Positions 57,649-64,000 of a stretch of DNA of 64,000 nt are shown piece by piece. The notes beneath the pieces were generated by a model. It saw only the letters and a list, made by a program, of their open reading frames with translations. It did not search any database and was not told the origin of the DNA. The position numbers and the translations under genes were made by a program. Position 1 is the first letter of the stretch; each line of letters begins with the position of its first letter. Origin of the DNA: Cryptomeria japonica (taxonomy: Eukaryota; Streptophyta; Pinopsida; Cupressales; Cupressaceae); assembly GCF_030272615.1 (NCBI RefSeq), contig NC_081406.1, forward strand, positions 165,895,521 through 165,959,520, written 5' to 3'.

Positions 57649-60600
57649 TTAGGCAGAGGAACTATCATGGGATGGTCCTCCAAAGCTTAAGCTCTCTCTG
57701 CGTGACGATGGTTTCTCTTCTGTATATATATTAGGCTGCCAGTTCTCTTGATATGACGGTCTAGAATGTGAAACATGGGCTTCTATTTTCCCTTCCAGCA
57801 TTTCAACAACTGTGGACATTGAAGGTCTTTCCATAGGAGTTCCGTTGGTGCATAACAGACCCACATTGATCACCCTTAAAACTTCTTCCTTGGAATAGCT
57901 TGATTTTTTGAGGTTCACATCAACCAAATCGAGCAACCTTTTCTTCTCATACAAATGCCAAGTCTGTATGGTAATCACAAAAATATATCATAAACTATCC
58001 GAAAGCATATTTCTGTTTTCTGAATTATGAGAAATTATTGCTCATAAAAATACAATGATATTAATTTTAATCTTTTGTGTGTTATGAGTCTGCACTTATA
58101 CAACAAATTCAATTTTTTAAAAACATTTTGCAAACACTGGGCAATTTCTTAATGTGATTTTTTAACTCCACAAAAAAAATCGATATAATATCAGGTTAGT
58201 TGTGTTGTTTAAGAGACGGGTTTTGAGGTTACCCATTCCAGCAGATAAACCATCTCTGCCTGCATTGTCTTCTCTGTGTGAGTTCTGCCACTCACAGCTT
58301 CAAGGACTACCACTCCAAAACTGTACACATCTGCCTTCTCTGTGAGATGACCTTTCAAAGCATATTCTGGAGCCATGTATCCTCTGGAAAAAATTTAAAA
58401 GCAATTTAGAGGGTGTAAACTTCATGCCATTGCACAACTTTGTTAATAGTACTAAATGTTTAGATTTTATTCTGGAGAATAACCTTTCTTGTAGAATCTT
58501 ACATTGTTCCTGCCACTCTGGTGTTGACATGAGTTTTGCCTTGGTCAAATAACTTGGCCAATCCAAAGTCTGAAATTTTTGGATTCAAATCTTGATCTAG
58601 AAGGATATTTGTTGTCTTGATATCTCGATGTATAATTTTCAGTCTGGATCCTTCATGCAAATATGCTAGGCCACGTGCAACTCCGAGGCAAATATTGTAC
58701 CTTTGAGGCCACTTAAGGTTGAGCCTGAATCCTTGAGGACCTATGAGTGACAATACAAATTCTTTCAATTGATACTTTCATGTTTCCAATTGCATATTTT
58801 AAGAAAATTCATTATTTTGTAAATGGACAATTACATTAAAAAAACTCATTTATCAGCAAAGAAAGATTGAGACACGATTGAAACAATAATCTATATAAAA
58901 TTTAATTAGTGGAGGAGAATTTATTAGGATGTACCAAACAAAACACGAGCTAAACTGTTGTTCTCCATGTACTCATAGACCAAGAACAGTTCTTTCCCTT
59001 CTATGCAACAACCATACAATTCCACAAGATTGGGGTGGTGCATTGCAGATATTGTACCCAGTTCATTAAGAAACTCTCGAACGCCTTGCCTTGAGTTGTG
59101 AAACATCTGTTTGACTGCAATCATTTTTCCATCTGGCAGTATTCCCTGAAAAGAAAGGAAACATTAAAGAAATTGCATCTCTGTCATAGGCCCATCTGAT
59201 TTAATCGAAGTGTATTTGATATACCTTAAAAACTGTACCAAACCCGCCTTCTCCTATCTTATTCTCAGGGTTGAAGTCACTTGTGGCATTCTTAATCATC
59301 TCTAGACTGAATGTGTTTGAAATTGTGTCCATATTTAGGAATTCTGTATACAGTATTTTGATAAACATGTGTCAGTACACTCGTCGACATATTCACAGGA
59401 GTATAAAATGTGGCACAAATGGACAGTGTATGTCAAGCAAGACACTTCTCTCATCACCTGTATCATCATTGCCTTCCGAAGATCTGCTCTTCATTCTATT
59501 TCTTCTTCTAATAAAGATGAACGATAAGCACACTGTGAAGCCTAAAGCTATTACTGCCCCAGATACTATGCCGACAATCATACTTGTGTTGCTTTTATTT
59601 CTCCCATTGCTAATGGTTGTGTTGTTGATTTTGAAGTCTATCAAAACAATGAAAGATCATTATATTTATATCAGATATACAATTCATGTGATCTACAAAG
59701 GTGAGGGTTTGGCAATGACCAGAATATAATTTTATCAGTGACATCAATAAAATAATTTGCTGAACCTCAAAATTATGGGACCTGTTTAAGATACACAGAG
59801 AAGGTTCTCCAGGTTTGCTAACAGATCATGTCATCTAATTCTAAAGTGAATAGAGAACAAATTTATAAAAAACTTTGCTATACCATTATTTAGAAAGACT
59901 CAATACACAAGGTCATTTGCAAAGGAATCTTACTTGGACTGATTTTGATAGCTGATACCAATGGTCCATATGTCCCCCTCACTGGTATGTCATATGTTCC
60001 CTTTCCTGCCCAAAAAAAGTGAATCTCCAGAAAGTTCTCAGTCACAGTTACACTGAAATTTCTGATTACTTTCTTATACGATGAGCCTCCAGCAGCATCT
60101 TTGATGTTAAAATCTTTCAATCTTCTACTTCCCTAAATAAATTTCAAAAGCGAAACAATGCACCTATGAAAAATCAACATATGAAATTCTGTCAAAGGTT
60201 TATGTCCCTGTCTAGTAAATAATAACTAGCAAGATTTGCAGGAAACCTAGATAACATATGGGAAAAGAGTATATTGCTATATACCTGAATATAAACATCG
60301 AAGATGCGTCTTCCTAGACTTGGAAAGATCATTCCGTTGGATATTACTATCTCAGCGAAGTGGAGTTGTACATTATATTCTCCATTTTGAAGGCATAATG
60401 CATAGTATCTCAAGGAGCTAGATGAACAACGTGCTGTTCCATACACTTCTGTGTTTATTCCTTTGGCGAATTGAGAGTTGTTACCTGCCACTATCCATTT
60501 ATGATGTTCAGCATCCATAAAAAGTCCTGTATTACTGACTGCCCAGTTCCCATTAGAGCTTGAAAAGTACGAGGAAGGGCCTAATGGATTGACATCTCCC

Positions 60601-60649
60601 TCGTAAGTAGTCCATGGAATACCCCCACAATTAATGTCCAAAGAAGTGT
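57649..60649 (-). CDS. Malectin-domain receptor-like kinase (LRR VIII-2-like), eight 3' exons; 5' end outside window
   Basis: Exons on the minus strand, with GT and AG borders and consistent phase, are 60649-60285, 60132-59934, 59637-59458, 59343-59225, 59145-58935, 58740-58503, 58383-58233 and 57963-57649. They give 591 codons plus stop with no disruption. Order of domains: malectin ([10 protein letters not shown] to FDVYIQ and beyond), a transmembrane helix ([20 protein letters not shown]) followed by RRR, then a kinase with [15 protein letters not shown] (ATP-binding Lys), Glu in [14 protein letters not shown] (RD type), SDFGLAKL and [10 protein letters not shown]. The C-tail is Ser-rich. 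This is a plasma-membrane receptor that should sense an extracellular ligand and phosphorylate Ser/Thr targets. The usual N-terminal leucine-rich repeats must lie beyond 64000. It is the only intact-looking gene here. Confidence 0.9.
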
Positions 60650-61039
60650 CTGCAAAACAAATGGACATAAGTTAGATCATTGTTCAAATAAAAAACAGTT
60701 CTAGGAAACAACGTTTTCTACTAATAGTTCTGTTCTTATTGGTTTTTGGTACTACTTTTTAACAACTAGATTTATGAGACGTGCAAAATACATACATTTT
60801 CCACATTTAATGTAAAAGAGGGGATAGCAAATAGAAAAGAGGGGATAGCAAATGAAATAGCAGAAATGGATGTTGCTGCCAGGGTTTTTGGTACTACTTT
60901 TTAACAGAAATAGATGTTGCTGCCAGGGTTTTTGAGGGGATGTATAAACCTTTCTTTTTCTACTCGTTTGGTGAAGATATCTACAAATTATTTTTCCATC
61001 CTGCAATGTTCCAAGAATATTTCGCTAATAAAATGACAC
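60650..61039 (-). other. Start of a long intron with small duplications
   Basis: The malectin exon is preceded by an AG acceptor at 60650-60651. GTTTTTGGTACTACTTTTTAAC occurs twice (about 60740 and 60880), AGATGTTGCTGCCAGGG twice, and AGAGGGGATAGCAAAT twice, which points to local duplication. No coding sequence is seen. Confidence 0.6.
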
Positions 61040-61980
61040 CTTGTGTAAATGTGTTTGCTTCTTTTATGAAAAATTGGATTTTTAGACAGTGCTATGGCTA
61101 AGTTGCTGCAATAGATCTTTGTTGCTTCTTGTTGTTCATTCTTCAAGTCTGTTAGCATATCTTTGTTGCTTCTTGTTGTTCATTCTTCAAGTCTGTTAAC
61201 ATTCTACTCTTATAGCTGCTGCATACTTTGTTACTTCAGCAGATGAAATAGTGGGATTTGGCTGTTTCTTTGAAGGCAATGACACTACACCTGACCCAAA
61301 ATGAAAAAAACATAACCAGAAGTGATTTTTCTATCATCTATGTTGCCTACACAATCACTATATGTACATCTTGTTAGCTTCAAATCACTTGACTTGACCT
61401 TGAGAAGAGAATTGAAATTAGACTAACTAAAAACTTTATGTTTTGGTCTTGTGGCTATTAAATATATAAGATTACCAAAAGGTTTTTAATATAAAGTTGG
61501 ATTTAAATCGGATCCTTTGTCATCCATATTCAATTTCAAATCTATCACACTTGGTCTTGGGGCTGCAGTGAAATTCATCATGTTAAACTTTTTCAAAATG
61601 TCATTTGCATTCTTAGATTGTGAAATTAATATACTTTTCATTCTAATTTACTTCAATATCAAAAAGGTACCTTATAAGCTCAAATCAGTCATCTCAAATT
61701 CTTGTTTCATAGCTACTTTGAATATGTCAATTGATGAATCACTCGTTAATATCAAGTCATCAACATACAAGTAAACAATTACATAATCTCACCTTACTCA
61801 TTCATCTTGGTGTACAATTTATGATTATTGTTGTACCTATTGAAGCCATTTTACAAAAGATAGCAATCAATTATGCTATACCAAGCTCTTGGGGCTTGCT
61901 TGAGTCCATAGTGAATCACTTTAGATTGTAAAAATTGTTTTCATGGCCTAAAATCTCAAACCTAGGTGGTTGCTCCACAT
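61040..61980 (-). pseudogene. Ty1/copia pol remnant (reverse transcriptase and RNase H) in the kinase intron
   Basis: Read on the minus strand: VEQPPRFEILGHENNFYNL (61978-61920), the catalytic box LYVDDLIL (about 61771-61750), MKQEFEMTDLSL (about 61710-61675), a linker with NDILKKFNMMNF, and RNase H pieces DDRKITSGYVFF and SLPSKKQPNPTISSAEVTKYAAA (about 61340-61215). Stops and frameshifts are present. The aspartates of the YVDD box survive. A tandem duplication of about 50 bp (CTTTGTTGCTTCTTGTTGTTC) lies at 61115-61200. Because the upstream kinase exons are outside the window, this remnant most likely lies in an intron. Confidence 0.88.
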
Positions 61981-64000
61981 TCACCACTTAAGAAATCTCT
62001 TAAGATAACTAGAAAAAATAGAAAATATTCTACAATAATAGCTTACCACATATTGTCAATATTTGCATCAAAAGCATAATATTAGTTTTACTCTATATAG
62101 TCTCATGAAAAGTTACCTCTTATGATATCAAAAAGATGATGATGAAATTATAAAATTAAAAACATTTAAAGCATATAATTGTCTTTAAAAAATAAATTAC
62201 ATAAATCAATAGTGATATCAAATATCAAATATCGCATTCCAAAATATTTGTCATAGAGAGTCATGTCTCATGTAAGACACCTATCTATCCATATAATTTA
62301 TTTATTCAAAGATATTTGGATCTATGAATTTGGAAATAAACATTATCAATTCAATCTCTCCATATTTAACAATTGGCATTAGAGCTCATCGTAGTTCTTA
62401 TTGTTTAATGCCTTTTGTGGGTCCATTCCAAGAATTTTTCAAAACTTGTGAAGAACATCAACTATATTGAAATGAAATTTTGATAGTGGCAATGAGTTCA
62501 AGAAATCAAGATGAGTCCATTGGTACTTTCTAAATGCAATTGTCTCATTTTGAGTGCTCTCCACATTTCTTGGAGAAGTTTTTATTTTTGGAAAGTGGCA
62601 AGTTTTCATATATATCTGATATTCTAATAGTTTAAGAAAATTTTGGTGTGGACAAAATCCATAGTTGGTCCATTTTATTATTTTTCTTGATTTTGTAATT
62701 GTGTGAAAATAAATTAAATGATTAAATATTTAGGTTGTCGTAAAGAAAAAAATTAGAAGGCAACTTATATTTAAAATTCTATAAAGGAAGAAATGTAAAG
62801 AAATAACGATGGCTTATTGTTAGGTTCCAAAATAAAGTTAAACTAAAATGTCACTTTAGGCAAAATTTCAAGACAATTAGGTTCCTATATCCTCAGTATG
62901 AGTTTGAAACATATTTCTAAACCTGCAACTACACAAAATTACATAGGGGCTTCCCTTACTCAAACCCTAGGTTGGACGTAACTCTACAACAATTGTGATT
63001 AAGAAAGAAATAGAAATTTGAAGTAAATGCTTGATAGTAAATGCTTAATTGAAATGTTTATACCTTCAACTGATGATGCAATGCTCTTAGGATAAGCAAT
63101 AACATGAAAAATTGTAATAAAATCCATCATGAAAACATAATTGAAGATTCCTTGTTGTAGCTTGTTGCTCCTTGAACTCAGATTTGCTCCTTAAAAAAAA
63201 TAATTGCTCTTAGAATAAGACTTGTGGATTGATAATAAGAATAGGGAGTGATGTCTTATAAAGGGTTCTCAAGGTAAATTCATTGACTTAAAATAATAAT
63301 TTTTCACTTCAAGGATAGATCCAAAAATGGTGAGACCCGCACTTTCCTCCTAAAATTTTAGCTAAAAAGCGTTGGACATTGGGTGTAACTAGTGTCTTGA
63401 CAAAATAGGTCTGAATTTCAAGAGTAACAAGATAATAGGGCCATACTATCATATATGTAATTTATATGAAAAATGACAATATTTAGATAGAGGAAAATGT
63501 GTATTGAAATTTAAAATGAGATAGGACACATAAAAAGATTAAAATGATATAAGATAAATGGCATATTTAAAGTAAGGGCCCAAAAAGAATTTGTGTTGGA
63601 GTTTTAAAATAGAATAGGATTCATAATCTTGAGCTAAGAATAAATTCAAGACAAGAAAAGGTCCTAAGATACTTAGAGGAATGAGAAAATTAAAAGAAAT
63701 GCTAAGGAGAGTGTGAAATTGGACTCATAATTAAAGGAGTACAATTTATGACACTCAAATGTTGATTTTAAGATAATTTAAAAAATGAGATATACAAGAT
63801 TTTTTTGGAAAAACATGCACAAGCAATTCTCAAGCCTATTAAGCCAAGAGTGAGGCTAATGCATGAAGGACTTAAATATTAGAGATAAAAAATTTACAGA
63901 TGATGTTACTATTACAAATGTATGTTGCTTGTCACTTATGTCAATCTCGATGATCTGGATTGATCCGGATATTGCACTATGCAGTGTATGTAGAGTGTTG
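61981..64000. other. AT-rich sequence, probable intron or intergenic
   Basis: No gene, LRR exon or clear repeat edge is seen. TTAACAATTGGCATTAGAGC (62367-62386) resembles a damaged LTR end plus Met-tRNA primer site. The remainder shows only short frames. Confidence 0.4.

Overview
The window looks like gene-poor nuclear DNA of a seed plant, most likely a gymnosperm. The reasons are very long LTR retrotransposons nested in one another, strong AT richness, plant-specific families (PLS-type PPR proteins, a DRM-type DNA methyltransferase, a malectin receptor kinase) and spliceosomal introns. The species cannot be named from sequence alone. I see no bacterial or organellar genes.

Layout. Positions 756-35540 are one Ty3/gypsy retrotransposon (Tekay/Del-like) with 3.7-kb LTRs. 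Its pol is split by a 22.5-kb CACTA DNA transposon (CACTA-1, 8956-31483, TSD TGC). CACTA-1 carries a PPR fragment, an almost full-length intronless CWC22 copy, a piece of TNP2-type transposase, and a duplicated module built around a decayed 1005-codon frame of unknown function. Inside CACTA-1 sits an 8-kb LTR retrotransposon (17769-25721, TSD GAGAA). It has no visible pol but has a 450-codon gag with five zinc knuckles and a decayed 1124-codon second frame of unknown function. From 35541 to 45263 lie a 360-bp tandem array, an AT-rich tract, a gypsy integrase/chromodomain remnant, a reversed LINE remnant and LTR-like debris.

Positions 45267-54229 are a second, related CACTA element in the opposite orientation (CACTA-2, TSD CAA). 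It holds a roughly 950-bp inverted repeat made from a DRM-type de novo DNA methyltransferase gene. One arm is split by an 854-bp hAT-like insertion with an 8-bp TSD. It also holds a second inverted repeat made from PPR fragments. If transcribed, this would give double-stranded RNA matching the enzyme that carries out RNA-directed DNA methylation. This is the most striking observation in the window.

The only gene that looks intact is on the minus strand at 57649-60649: eight exons of a malectin-domain, LRR VIII-2-like receptor kinase. Its 5' leucine-rich-repeat part lies beyond the right edge, behind an intron of more than 3.3 kb that contains a copia remnant. Nearly all other frames are decayed, mainly by TAG and TGA stops of the kind left by C-to-T mutation at CAG and CGA. 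This fits long-term cytosine methylation of silenced repeats.
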